The position numbers and the translations under genes were made by a program. Source: Mallotus nudiflorus (taxonomy: Eukaryota > Streptophyta > Magnoliopsida > Malpighiales > Euphorbiaceae). From it: DNA of 64,000 bases. This document shows, one piece after another, positions 13,212 to 23,500 of this stretch (position 1 is its first letter; every line of letters begins with the position of its first letter). The stretch spans positions 248,001 through 312,000 of the forward strand of contig CANTUR010000383.1 in the NCBI GenBank assembly GCA_947683625.1. The letters run 5' to 3'. The notes under the pieces were generated by a model. That model had not been told where the DNA came from. It did not search any database and was given only the letters and a program-made list of their open reading frames with translations.

Positions 13212-13224
13212 TTCCGGAAAGTTC
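13212..13224 (+). promoter_or_regulatory. Heat-shock-element-like motif in the right LTR
   Basis: TTCCGGAAAGTTC keeps the TTC-nn-GAA-nn-TTC pattern although both bases of the first spacer differ from the left LTR (TA to CG). Confidence 0.5.
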
Positions 13225-13628
13225 CCATGCCTCCAATGCTTACTATTCATGCTAGGTCATTCGGCCAGCATCTAGAAATTTTCCTTCTCTTTGTACATAG
13301 GAAGAAACTTCTAGGAATAGTTTTGTACATATGCTATTTGTAGAAATGTCTAGAAGAAATAATTGTAGCCACACATTGAGGAGGTGAATAAAGGTTACTC
13401 CTCCCATTTGTAAATGATGATGAGAATTTGTTGAGAAATCTAATAAAGCCTCACATTTGCTCTCATTCAAGTGCTGCTCAATTTAACTCCCAAACCTCTT
13501 ATTGTCCATTTGCTCAATTATATTCTGCTGCGTTCCAACTATTAGGCTTACTTAGTACTATTTCACCCCATTATAGACTAAGTATCGCACGTTTTAGCTA
13601 ACTTCAAAGTCTAAGCACGTGACATAAA

Positions 13629-13640
13629 GCTCTGATATCA
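13629..13640 (-). other. Primer binding site of the copia element
   Basis: On the minus strand TGATATCAGAGC directly follows the 5' LTR end, one mismatch from the tRNA-Met(i) primer consensus. It fixes the element's orientation. Confidence 0.85.
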
Positions 13641-13821
13641 TGAAAAGATTATGAAGATGAAAAATAATTATGTTGTATATATAAAATGAGTTTTACATCA
13701 GTATCTGTATATACACTTGCAGCAAAGATAACTGATAAGAATGAAAAACAAAGATAACAAAGTGGTTGTAACAAACTATTAGAATAAAATAAAAGATACA
13801 ACTGATGTTTTATGCTTAACA
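13641..13821 (-). repeat. 5' LTR of the copia element
   Basis: This 181-bp TG...CA repeat matches 223-407. It lies next to the primer site and ends in a near-duplicate of the left flank. Confidence 0.92.
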
Positions 13822-14003
13822 GCCTCGAGTGTAAGGAAAGGGGCAAATGCAGATTCTATGCTTTGCTTTTTGTACTTTTCTCCATGCCATGTACTTCATG
13901 TTGTTCAAAAGAAAAGAGTTGCAACATTTATTTTTTCATATATATAAAATTTAGTAGCTATTTTCTTTGTTTGGTATATGCTTCAATTATTATTTTTATC
14001 TGA
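13822..14003 (+). pseudogene. Possible exon fragment cut by the copia insertion (right part)
   Basis: The frame continues that of 148-222 after the copia element and one target copy are removed, and ends at a TGA at 14001-14003. It holds several Cys residues (ECKERGKCRF, then PCTSCCSKEKSC) and a hydrophobic AT-rich tail. Only the first 30 or so codons look protein-like. Not recognised. Confidence 0.25.
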
Positions 14004-16248
14004 TATTCCAATGTCTAATAGTTAAAAAATTGATTGTTTCAAAATTAATTTAAATGAATTCGTAAAAAGGTAAAACTATTGATTTTCTTTGTATGTTACT
14101 TTTTGGATCAACAAATGTTAGCATGCTTCAATTACATTTTAGATAACATAAAATTATTTATTAGATTAGATGAGGTTGGTACTGGATAATATTTTGATCA
14201 TTTATGTATATATTAAGAAAATGCAGGGCTGACCCAATCCATTGTTTAAATAATTAGTTAAAAGGGTTGAATTATAGGTGGACAAAAATTCAAAGTGATT
14301 TTGAAAGGACTTGGAACAAATTCAATTTCCAGGCAAAGAAATTAAAAAATCTGAAAAAAGAGACAATGTGGGGGGGGTCTTTAGATGAAGAATGCAATTA
14401 CAAGAAGACAAGCAAAGCTAAAGAGGACACTCATATTGGAGCAGAACATTAATAGGAGGTGGACCCTCAAAACATTGTACTTTTATTTTTAATTTATTTA
14501 AATTTTTTTTCAAAAAAACCCAAAAAAATAGGATATATTTTCTCCTTTGTTAAGGGTACCCCCACATTACCTACAAAGGCTTTAGATATGTGAAAAGGTA
14601 CTCAACTAGACTTTCAAGTCAGTGGGAAGGTCCAAAAGTTCTCTATATCATGCTATGGAGTTCAAAGAGTAAATTTTATGCCACAGTGAATTTCAGGTCC
14701 ATTTGGCAATTTAGACTATTGGTGCTGTGAAATTTTGCTATCAAGATAAGGACCCAACCACCATAAAGGAACTGAAAATGGGGTCCCAATTTGAGCAGCC
14801 ATGTCCTGTACCAAGTAAAAAAAAATAACAATTTAGCAACAAATACAGCAATGAGTGGAAAATCAGGATGATATTTTATCCTAAAATTTCTTTATCATTG
14901 ACATTGGTAAATGTCATACGCTCTTTTCCCATTGCTATGTAAAGCTTATAATAATAGGGCTGTGTCATTGTTCTCTGTTTCTTTCTTTATTAACTTTGAG
15001 AGAGCCCATTTTTATTTCTTCAAGGAGATATTTCAAGATTGTCAACTTTTAATTCCAAAATTGGAACATTTGAATATTTGATCCTTAACGTCCAATTCAA
15101 CATGTGGTTAAAAATTAAATTTCTGAGTATGAAGATTGAGTGGTCGATCTCTGCATTCTCCTAAGAAAATTTAATTTATGAGAAAGCAAAAACATTCCTT
15201 CATACAAAAGTTTAATGAATCGTTTAAAGTTTAATTATAATCCTTGGCAGGCTTTTCTATTGGGCTCCCAATTCACCCAATTGCCAATGATGGAAAGTTT
15301 TCCTTATATGTGAACTTACGTAATGGGCCATTAAATTTTAGGTTTGTAATTATATTTCTGTCCAAACTTAATGAAGGCTATAGCTTCGTCTTAAGCCAAT
15401 CCATTTTTGGGAATCCATATTTATTTGAATTGTAATATGAAACATTTATAACATATTTGCTTATTTATCCTCTTTTATGATGAGGACTCAAATCACTTGA
15501 ATTTTAACGATTGAAAAAAAAAAAAAAATAAAAATTCTGGCCATTCATCATCATGTTCCCTTGTTAGGATTCATTTCAATTTAAAGTTTTGACTAAACTC
15601 ACTCATCCAAGTAGGGTACTATTCATGTCAATTGTGGATCTAACTACAATTATTGGCATTTGGCAAAGTCATAATTTATCAATTTTTATTATTGTACCAA
15701 ACATTAACTTTAAAAACTTTTACTGCAAGCGAAGCTATGGCACCACCCACATGAATCAAATTTTCTATATATATTGTACCTTACTGAATTTTCATCTTCT
15801 TTATTTTTAAGTTTATTAATGACAAGTGTGTTAATAATAATTATACTCATGACTCAATGATGGCAGAATTTGTGAGGTAGCTCGCTAAAAAAAATTATCT
15901 ATTTCAAATTATTAGAATACTTTGAATATATTATGTTCAATAAAGAGATGAAAGATCTATTTTTTTAATAATTAAATATAAAAATATCTAAAATATATTT
16001 CACAAATTTAGCAGCAATAAAAAATACACTCAAAATTATTATTATTTTTTTCTAACGAGAAATAGAGAAAGATAATTCATTTCATACAAAATTTAACTAA
16101 AAATTGCATTAGGTTAAGTAAAGACTAATACCAATTTTTCATTAATAAACTATCTTAGATTGAAAAGGCCACAAAATAAGACAACTACAAACAGAGATTA
16201 TTATTATTATTATTTGATGCACACAACACCACAACAGCGTAACTTTTT
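14004..16248. other. Intergenic, no gene recognised
   Basis: This is AT-rich spacer. Short open runs (for example 14267-14452 and 15244-15435) lack recognisable domains, codon bias or good start context, and I regard them as chance. Homopolymer A runs occur near 15513. The distal 3' part would hold the 3' UTR and terminator of the minus-strand LEA gene. Confidence 0.6.
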
Positions 16249-16902
16249 CTACTGCGACCTAACCCTCTGATTGAGTAGCATCTGACGAAGCTCAGCTGGG
16301 TCAATCTCAGCCGCACAGTTCGCTGGCCTGTAATACCCTGTTATTGGATCTGGGGACCATGCAGAAGATGTTCCTGAATCTTCTTTCATCACAGCCCTCT
16401 GTTCAACTCTCCCCACCATACCACTCCTGCACCCTCCCCTACCGAAACTCGCGTACACGGCTTCATGTGCAGCCGCTGCATAACTTCTCCTGTTTCATTT
16501 TTTTTTTTAAGAAAAAAGACTTGCAATTATCTTTTATTCATTATATACCGTATCAATTTTTTTTAATAATACACTTCTTATTAGCAGAATTTTTATTATT
16601 ATTCTAAAATCTTAAACTTATGTATTACATATTTATTTACTGGTGTGTAAAACCTATTTAATTTAAAATATTGTACTTAATTATTAAATTAATAACACTT
16701 ACATATATATATATATATATATATAACTGTTAAATGTTAATTTTAAAAATAAAATTTATTTCAACAACAAATAAAAACATAAAGAAAGATTAAAAAAAAA
16801 AAAGGGGTAAGAGATACTATATGCTTACCGAAAGATAGGAAGGGAAAGGCGATCAGCAAGAGAAGCAGCAAGAAGCTTGGCGTTTGAGAGAGACCGAGCC
16901 AT
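16249..16902 (-). CDS. LEA_3 family protein (SAG21/LEA5-like), two exons
   Basis: Exon 1 is 16902-16829 and exon 2 is 16489-16249 (104 aa). The intron has donor GTAAGC and acceptor AAACAG, and the split codon CG|G rejoins in phase. The N-terminus MARSLSNAKLLAASLADRLS and the Arg/Ser/Ala-rich stretch after it are the mitochondrial or plastid transit-like start of this family. The C-terminus has the diagnostic block SAWSPDPITGYYRP...EIDPAELRQMLL. One intron at this position and about 100 aa length are normal for SAG21/LEA5. Members are linked to drought, ABA and oxidative stress tolerance and several are mitochondrial. An ABRE-like ACACGTGT lies about 245 bp upstream. The call is secure; organelle targeting is inferred. 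Confidence 0.93.
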
Positions 16903-17120
16903 TTTTATTTATTTATTTATTTATTTTCTTTATATATATAGAAATAACACACAGCTAATAGTTAATTAATTAACACTGGCCTGTGCAGAAGACAGAAAAG
17001 CTATTCTTCTGAGAAATGGATCCTCGAGAAGAACAGCACTTCTTCTTCTGCAGCAGCTAGCAGTATGGCTCAGGAGGTGGTGGTGGTGAACATGTAGAAC
17101 CGTAGGGTTAATGCTTGCAC

Positions 17121-17130
17121 ATATATATAG
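17121..17130 (-). promoter_or_regulatory. Candidate TATA box of the LEA gene
   Basis: CTATATATAT on the minus strand lies about 220 bp upstream of the start. A second TATA-like run at about 16927-16940 is too near the ATG to leave a normal leader. Confidence 0.45.
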
Positions 17131-17146
17131 ACATGGGAAGTGATTG

Positions 17147-17154
17147 ACACGTGT
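17147..17154 (-). promoter_or_regulatory. ABRE/G-box-like element upstream of the LEA gene
   Basis: The palindrome ACACGTGT contains the ACGTG core bound by ABF/AREB bZIP factors. It lies about 20 bp upstream of the candidate TATA box, which fits a stress-inducible LEA promoter. Only one copy is seen. Confidence 0.5.
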
Positions 17155-17279
17155 TTTGAAGAAGGGGTCTTCTTTATCTTTCGGTGCGGCTTTATCATGT
17201 TCCCTCTTACAATCTACAAGTCTAGATAGTAATTTTGGGTGCTCAATAATGCTTTGATTAGGACATTTTTTTTTCAATT

Positions 17280-18760
17280 AACAATGTGGTTTGATTAGAT
17301 TAGATTTTGGACAGACTCACACTCAATTAGGTGTTGTTGTTACAGTGCTTTTGATCACGTTATTGATTTTTTTTTCTGAAATTATATGACTTAAATTTTA
17401 ATGACGGTATAATAGAATAAATATAATTTACTCTTTTAAATTTAAATAGTATGAATTTAATTTTATATTTTATAATATTTTTTTAAAAAAATTATTATTT
17501 AATTATTTCTTTATTGATTTTCACCAGTTCATTGTATCATATGTATATGTTATATGACATTTGTACTTGTATTTAATGTGCATGTATATCCAAAGTTCTA
17601 GTAGTCAATTTAATTTGGAAGCTAATCAATTTAATTATTTATAAACCCCTTCTGATTATCCTGTCATTAACTTGATAAATTGAATAGTTAACTTAATGAT
17701 GTATATATATATATAAATAATATTACTTGCAAGATTGAGATATCTCACCAAAGATAAACAGCCAATGCCCTATTATTAGTAGACAAATGTTCTATAATCA
17801 ATATAAGGTGATGTGATCCAACTCAATTTAAAAATGATTTATTTTTCCTTTATTTATTTATTTATTTTTTAATGACATAGTGGAGGAATACCCTAAATTA
17901 GTTATATAGTAAACTAAGCCAAGCCACTCAAATATAATAGTGATTTAATTTTATAAAATATTTTTTAATTTTATTTATTTAAATAATATTTTAAAATTTA
18001 AATTGTAATCTATATAGTTGTATTAAATTTTTTTTACTGTTTTATTTACATCAAATTAAATTAATTAAAATTGAATAAATTTTAAATATTAATAATTAAA
18101 AAAATTTATATTTAATGAGGAAGGAGACAATGAATTAAAGAAGTAATTCCTTGAAAATATTGTCTTTAGAGCCCTTAACGTAGGCCAAGTAGGTTGCACA
18201 TGATCATGGAACGCGGTGCGTCGCGATTTGCTTTTCTCGAACCTAATTATGACACTAATCCTATGAGGTTTGGAGGAAAGTTTTGCTTCTATTTTGCGTC
18301 TCTTAATTATTTTTTTTACTTTTTATTTCATAGTTTATCTTATGAAGTTTTTGTCTTAATTTCAGCTTCAAATCTTTGCGACTTTGGCATTCTTTGTAAT
18401 TATTACTGAAGCACTAAACCTTTTCTCTTATTATTAGTTAGGAGAAAATTTTAACGTTGATGGGATCCAAGTTGGTTACGGGATTTCTAATATGCTCTAA
18501 GTTTATCATTAAAATAAAATCAACATTATTGAATTAAATTTGAATGGTGATGTATGTAGTTATATTAAATTAATTATAATTATTTTTTATAAATAATTTA
18601 AGTGATAAAAAATATGAAATTTAGATGTAGAAAGTAAGATTAGAAAGCGAAATTTATGTGGTGAAAAATTAAATCACTTGAATTCTATCAATTAATAAAA
18701 GTAATTATAATTAATTATTAGAAGATTTTTACTGTTATATGTATTTTAAATTAACCAAAT
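17280..18760. other. AT-rich intergenic spacer
   Basis: No coding region is supported. An open run at 18194-18409 begins in a slightly GC-richer patch but degenerates into Phe/Tyr-rich AT sequence and is probably chance. Confidence 0.6.
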
Positions 18761-19299
18761 TAATTTGAATCTAATATGTTCTAAATGTAATAATTTAATA
18801 AATAAATAAATAAACATTAATTAATTATTATATGGAGAATGTATGAATTAAACCTCAAACTACACAAATTTATTAAGTCTTGATTTTAAATCGTTACATT
18901 AAAACTTAAAAAAAATTTACTATTAGAATATTATTTCTCAAATACACGAAATTGTTTAAAAAATGATATACATTATTGGTACTAATTAAAGGTAAAAATC
19001 TTGGAACCAATTAATTAAGTTGATGATGCGGTCTTTTCAGGGTGATGGTCCATCACTCAAGGAATTCATCATTTGTCAAAATGGAACTCATTGAGCTCCA
19101 AGTTAATTTTATTCCTTAATAACGAGAGACATGATACAATTCACCTTCACAGGGAAAGGGTTTTGTGGAAATGTAACAACAAATTACAGGAAATAACATG
19201 CAAGATCATGACTTGTAAAGTGACCTTATTTTATACATAAAGACTGACAAATGGTCGATCAAACTAATATGTATATATATAAATGATCTAAGCTTAATC

Positions 19300-19871
19300 T
19301 CATGCTCCCACAAGCTGGAACCCTATAGGAACAAGGTTTGTAACTTTCAGGAGTCCAACAATAGTATTTCCAACGAGCTGTAAGGCTGATTGCAAAACGC
19401 CTACTGGGGACAGATTAGAGTCGCAGCTGGATAGGGGAGTGGGAACCTTGAGGAAGCACCCACTTAGAACTGAAGAAAGAAGAAACTGAAGAGGATCTAA
19501 CAGAATCGAAAATACTCCATTTCCGTTAGTTGTTGAGCTAGATATCATGTTTCCGTTGCACAACAAATTCACTTGGGCATCTGCAATGAAATTATCACAT
19601 GTTTTAGGAATATAAGCTGCAATGATGGGTAGCAATTATATAGTCAAAAACCCGATTTTACGATGGTAGCTATAGTCAGGGAAAACATACTTGCAAAAAC
19701 TGGGGTTGCTGTACCATTAGCACCCATAGTACCATTGGGAGTGCAGTACAGAGTCCCTTGAATTCGGATCAAACCAAGGAGGCCATTTATAATCCCAAGT
19801 TGAGCTTGGGCTATTGTTGCTGCCATTACAGCAACCAAGAGGAAAACAAGAAGAAGTGGTTTTAAGGCCAT
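19300..19871 (-). CDS. Phylloplanin-like secreted protein (Ole e 1-like), copy A
   Basis: Exon 1 is 19871-19691 and exon 2 is 19580-19300 (153 aa). The intron is 110 bp, with donor GTATGT and acceptor TTGCAG, and splits the codon A|AT after PVFA. A signal peptide (MALKPLLLVFLLVAVMAATI, cut after AQA) precedes GLIRIQGTLYC, the Asn-rich NGTMGANGTATP stretch with N-glycosylation sequons, and the GVFSILLDPL and LSSCDSNL blocks. Cysteines are at about 43, 68, 102 and 113. Phylloplanins are secreted leaf-surface or pistil proteins, and tobacco T-phylloplanin inhibits oomycete spores. The start was chosen for the signal peptide and a TATA box about 80 bp upstream. An earlier AG at the end of CATTGCAG (about 19617) would lengthen the protein out of family pattern. 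Paralogue of 29649-30221. Confidence 0.9.
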
Positions 19872-19949
19872 AGTTACAAATGGTATAAGCTAGTAAGACA
19901 ATTAATGCAAAAATGATTTGCAACTATACTGCTGGTTAGGTCCATAACC

Positions 19950-19957
19950 TATTTATA
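19950..19957 (-). promoter_or_regulatory. TATA box of phylloplanin-like gene A
   Basis: TATAAATA on the minus strand, 79 bp upstream of the ATG. The same box occurs at the same spacing in copy B. Confidence 0.75.
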
Positions 19958-20599
19958 GAACATAGGGAGACCAAGTTGCTGCAGATTATTCTGACTAATT
20001 CGGTTTAGGCTCCGCATGCCTCCTCTTTTTGCTTCTTGTAAAGGTAAGTTAGATTCATCACTCACCCATTTTTTCTTATCTTAAAGTTCATTACCCTCTA
20101 TCAAAATCTAGTTTAGAATGGGCTTAACCTAGCTAAGAGCTACTCCAACCCCCACCTAGTTTTCCACTGCATGCCTTCTGTTTTGTCTCTTGCAGATGGG
20201 GACCTTCTTGCTTCATTAAAACACTGTGCAGCTATTGGCGAATGAGTAGTTAAACGGTAATTTATTTTCAAAAGCATCAAGTTGTCATCTATTTAAAAAA
20301 AAAAAAACTTATCTTATTATGCAATACATCGATATTAATATCATATAACTTTTCAATTTATCAAAAAAAAAAAAAAAAACAAAAAGATTATGCAGTTTAC
20401 TTTCTTTATTATTTTTAAATGATAACACTTTTTATTAGTATTGATAAATAAGTGTCCTAATAGATTAAATATATGACAAATACTAAAAGTGTGGTTAAAT
20501 CTATTTATTTTGGGACCCTTTTAAATTGATGTCTCCATTTTAAAAAAAAAAAAACCATGACAACGCTTTTTATTAGTATTGGTAAATAAATGTCCTAAT

Positions 20600-23500
20600 T
20601 CTAATAATTCTAATTTTTAAATTATTTTATTAAATAATGAGATATGCAGTATTAATAAAATTTAAAAATTATATTTAATTATTTTACTATTTAGTGATTT
20701 ATCATCATTATTTTATATTTAATTGAATTTTCTACATAAATATATTATTTTGAACGTTTAAATTCCATTGTATATATTTGTTATTTTCAAATATTATTAT
20801 TTTATATGCATTAATTTAGTGCAGGGATATTTTAATATTATTTTTAAGTACTAACATTATTTTATTAATTGCCGTGATTTGTATATTATTAATATTTCTA
20901 AAGTATTCCACCACCATCATTAATCTTATTATTTTCATTGTTATTTTACGTGAGTTATTATTATAATTATCGTGTGATATTATTATCACGGTATTATTTT
21001 AATATTAATATCTTGAGAACATCACAATTATTTTATTTTTATTAATTTACATTATTTCATAATTAAATTATTTCATAAATATTATTTGTTTAATAACAAT
21101 TGTGTGGTGTTATTATTATGACGATTACTATTTTATTTTTATCATTAGTATTATTTTAATAACACTAGTTTATGAGTATTATTATTTCTATCATTTTTAT
21201 TTTATTAAATATACATCATTCGCATTATTAATTATTTAATAATTATGATTTTTATTATTATTATTTTTAAATGATATTTTATATGGTTATTGTAATATCC
21301 CGTGTTTTTTAAAAATATTTTTACACTGTACCGGGATATACAGTGTCAATAATTTTCATGCATTATACGATATTTTTATGAGTTGATATGTATTTTAAAC
21401 CTATTTTAATTACTGTCTATTATTTTCAGTATTTTACGTAAAATTTTCCCGGGACTTTCATTTTCGGGGAAATTTCCACGTAAACAATGTATTATTAATT
21501 ATTTTAAATGTATTTACGGGTTTGCATGAACTCATACATATTTTTAAATTATTAAATAAAGCATGTGTGTGTATATTTATTTAATTAGGGTTTATTATTA
21601 CCCTAATATTTTATTATTTATTTATTATTATTTGATTATTTTATTTATTATTAAATTATTAAAATTTATTATTTTATTATTAATTATTTATTAATATTTA
21701 ATTATTTTAATTTATTTTATTTTTTTTCTTTTTTTTTTCTTTTCCTTTTTCTTTCTTTTTCTTTTTCTTTTTCTTTCCTTTTCTTTCTTTTTCTTTTTCT
21801 TCTTCTTCTTCTTTCTCTCCCGCGCCCGACGCCGACCACCATTTCCTCACCGCCGTTTCTCCCTCCTCCGGCCACCGTTTTCGACACCGCCAGTCTCTTT
21901 CTTCTCCTTGAGCTCCGGTGAGTGTTATTCTAGCTTTGGTTTGAGCTAAAATGGTTTAGAATTGCTTAGGTTTCGATTTGAAAATTTCGGCCTCTTTGGG
22001 TTTTCGATTTTTTTGAGCTTCGATTTGGATGATTCATGGAAAATTCCTTCACAAATGTTGTTCCTGGTAGCTTAATCTTCATGTATGAATTTTTGTAGAA
22101 TTTTTGGAGATTTTTTGGATTTTTGGGTATTTTTGAATATTTTAATATTATTTTCTAATTTTCGGAAATTAATTATTTAAATTATGAAATTGGATTTTAT
22201 GGTTGAATTAGGTGTTGAAATGAATTATAGAAATTTATTTGGAATTTTTATGAATTTCTAAGTATTTATTTTTAATTATTGAAGTTTATGTGATTTTGGA
22301 AAATTAAGTTAATTGTGTTTTAAATTGAATTTAATTGGTTAATTGAGTTTAATTATTGATATTATTGATAAATATGTTGAGAAAATTAATTTTGGATAAT
22401 TGTATGATTTTTGGTGAATTTTTGAAGTAATTTAGGTATATATATATATATAGGGGTATTTTGGTAATTTTACCCTAAATTGTCTAAAAATGTAATTTAA
22501 TTGGTTTTAATATTTATTTAAGGTATAAAAATGATTTCTACAAAATATTTAGTATTTTTAACTAATTAAAACTATTTTCCGGGAATTATTTTCAATTATA
22601 TATATAATATACGGTTTTTCTAATAAAATGAGTTTTAATCGATTTTTACAGTGTTTCAAGATTTATTATGTAATTTCTATGTATGAAATGTATTTATGTG
22701 ATTTACGGATATTTTTGGTATATTTGAATATATATTCTGTGTTTGTGGACCCCGGTCGGTGGACTGTAGTTTGGAGTCCGACCGTGGGATTTTGATTGTG
22801 TTGAGCTCGTTTTTCGAAGTGTATTTTCTTTGCAGGGTCGGCTCTACTCTTTTGAGTAGAGAGATGTCCGTTTTACAGGGGAGGTTCTGCCGAATTTCCG
22901 GTAGAATTCTCGTAAAACGTGATATCCAGTCGAACCCTAATTTTCGATTCTGTATTTAATACTCTAGATTGAATTCTAGGATTTTTGTTAGGGTTATTCT
23001 GATATCGATTAATTATTTCTTGTTTAGTTGCGCCGAGACCGAGGGTTAGTGGACCAGGCCCGTCGGACCTGTCTCGTGGAGCGCATTAGGTGAGTTACTA
23101 TATTATATATATATGCTTAGGATGCATGATTTAGAAAATGCATGTTTTATTTTGACTAAATATGCATAAATAACATGATTTATATTCAAGTATATTTTTG
23201 GTATATAATAAATTATATACATGTTTTATTAATAAAATATATTTAAAATGTTTTTAAATATATTTTTAGTTTAATTCATGATTTGATTGGATTTATTTGA
23301 CATATATATACTCAAAATATACCTGGTTTATGTTTGGTATATTTTCGGTATATATATGGTTTATATTGCTATTTCATTTATATCCATGCATCATTTATTT
23401 TTGTGAATGAATGTTTTATATTTAAGAATGAAGGATATCAATAGAACGTGCTACCTAGTGGGCAACACTAGAACCGAGTACGTACCGGTACGCCTATAGC

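Larger units (their letters stand above)
4685..13624 (+). mobile_element. Non-autonomous LTR element with gag-protease only (TR-GAG-like), with two LTR-like insertions
   Basis: Two LTRs of about 0.7 kb begin TGTTACGG (4685) and TGTTATGG (10613). Each is split by a long repeat (5385-8626 and 10735-13035). After the left LTR comes a primer site TGGTATCAAAGC (8657-8668), and before the right LTR a purine tract AAGTGGTGGAGG (10601-10612), so it reads left to right. Flanks share TAAA. The internal region is only about 1.95 kb and holds gag and an aspartic protease. RT, RNase H and integrase are absent, not merely decayed, because protease is followed within about 220 bp by the polypurine tract. 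This matches the published TR-GAG class, which depends on an autonomous partner, probably Ty3/gypsy. Family assignment is inference. Confidence 0.85.
10613..13624 (+). repeat. Right LTR of the gag-only element, interrupted by long repeat copy 2
   Basis: LTR sequence is 10613-10734 and about 13036-13624. The insertion removed some 26 bp of the LTR (present at about 4809-4835 in the left one). The remainder aligns base by base with the left LTR, with scattered changes. Confidence 0.85.
223..13821 (-). mobile_element. Ty1/copia LTR retrotransposon, complete but decayed, carrying nested insertions
   Basis: Two similar LTRs (223-407 and 13641-13821), both TG...CA, bound the element. Next to the right LTR on the minus strand lies TGATATCAGAGC (13629-13640), a near match to the initiator tRNA-Met primer site, so the element reads right to left. 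A purine-rich tract (minus strand, around 408-416) abuts the left LTR. Flanks are GCCTT (218-222) and GCCTC (13822-13826), a 5-bp target duplication with one change. Coding remnants in the copia order gag, protease, integrase, RT, RNase H lie at 4628 down to about 420. Without the nested element (4685-13624) it is about 4.65 kb, normal for copia. Many stops and frameshifts show it is dead. The lineage looks Ale- or Ivana-like from the integrase (DWGGEY, HEQNG) but this is tentative. Confidence 0.93.
18761..20225. repeat. Segmental duplication, unit A
   Basis: This block matches 28317-30560 from upstream spacer through the phylloplanin-like gene and its promoter to a shared segment around 20130-20200. 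Identity is high in exons and promoter and lower in spacer. Unit B has an extra AT-rich insertion at about 28570-29345. Confidence 0.85.

Noticed and set aside
14267..14452. 61-codon Lys-rich open run
   Set aside because: No relatives or domain recognised, short, and in AT-rich spacer; a hypothetical gene cannot be supported.
16966..17277. 103-codon open run on the minus strand upstream of the LEA gene
   Set aside because: It lies across the LEA leader and promoter (TATA, ABRE), is rich in His/Arg by composition and has no family resemblance.
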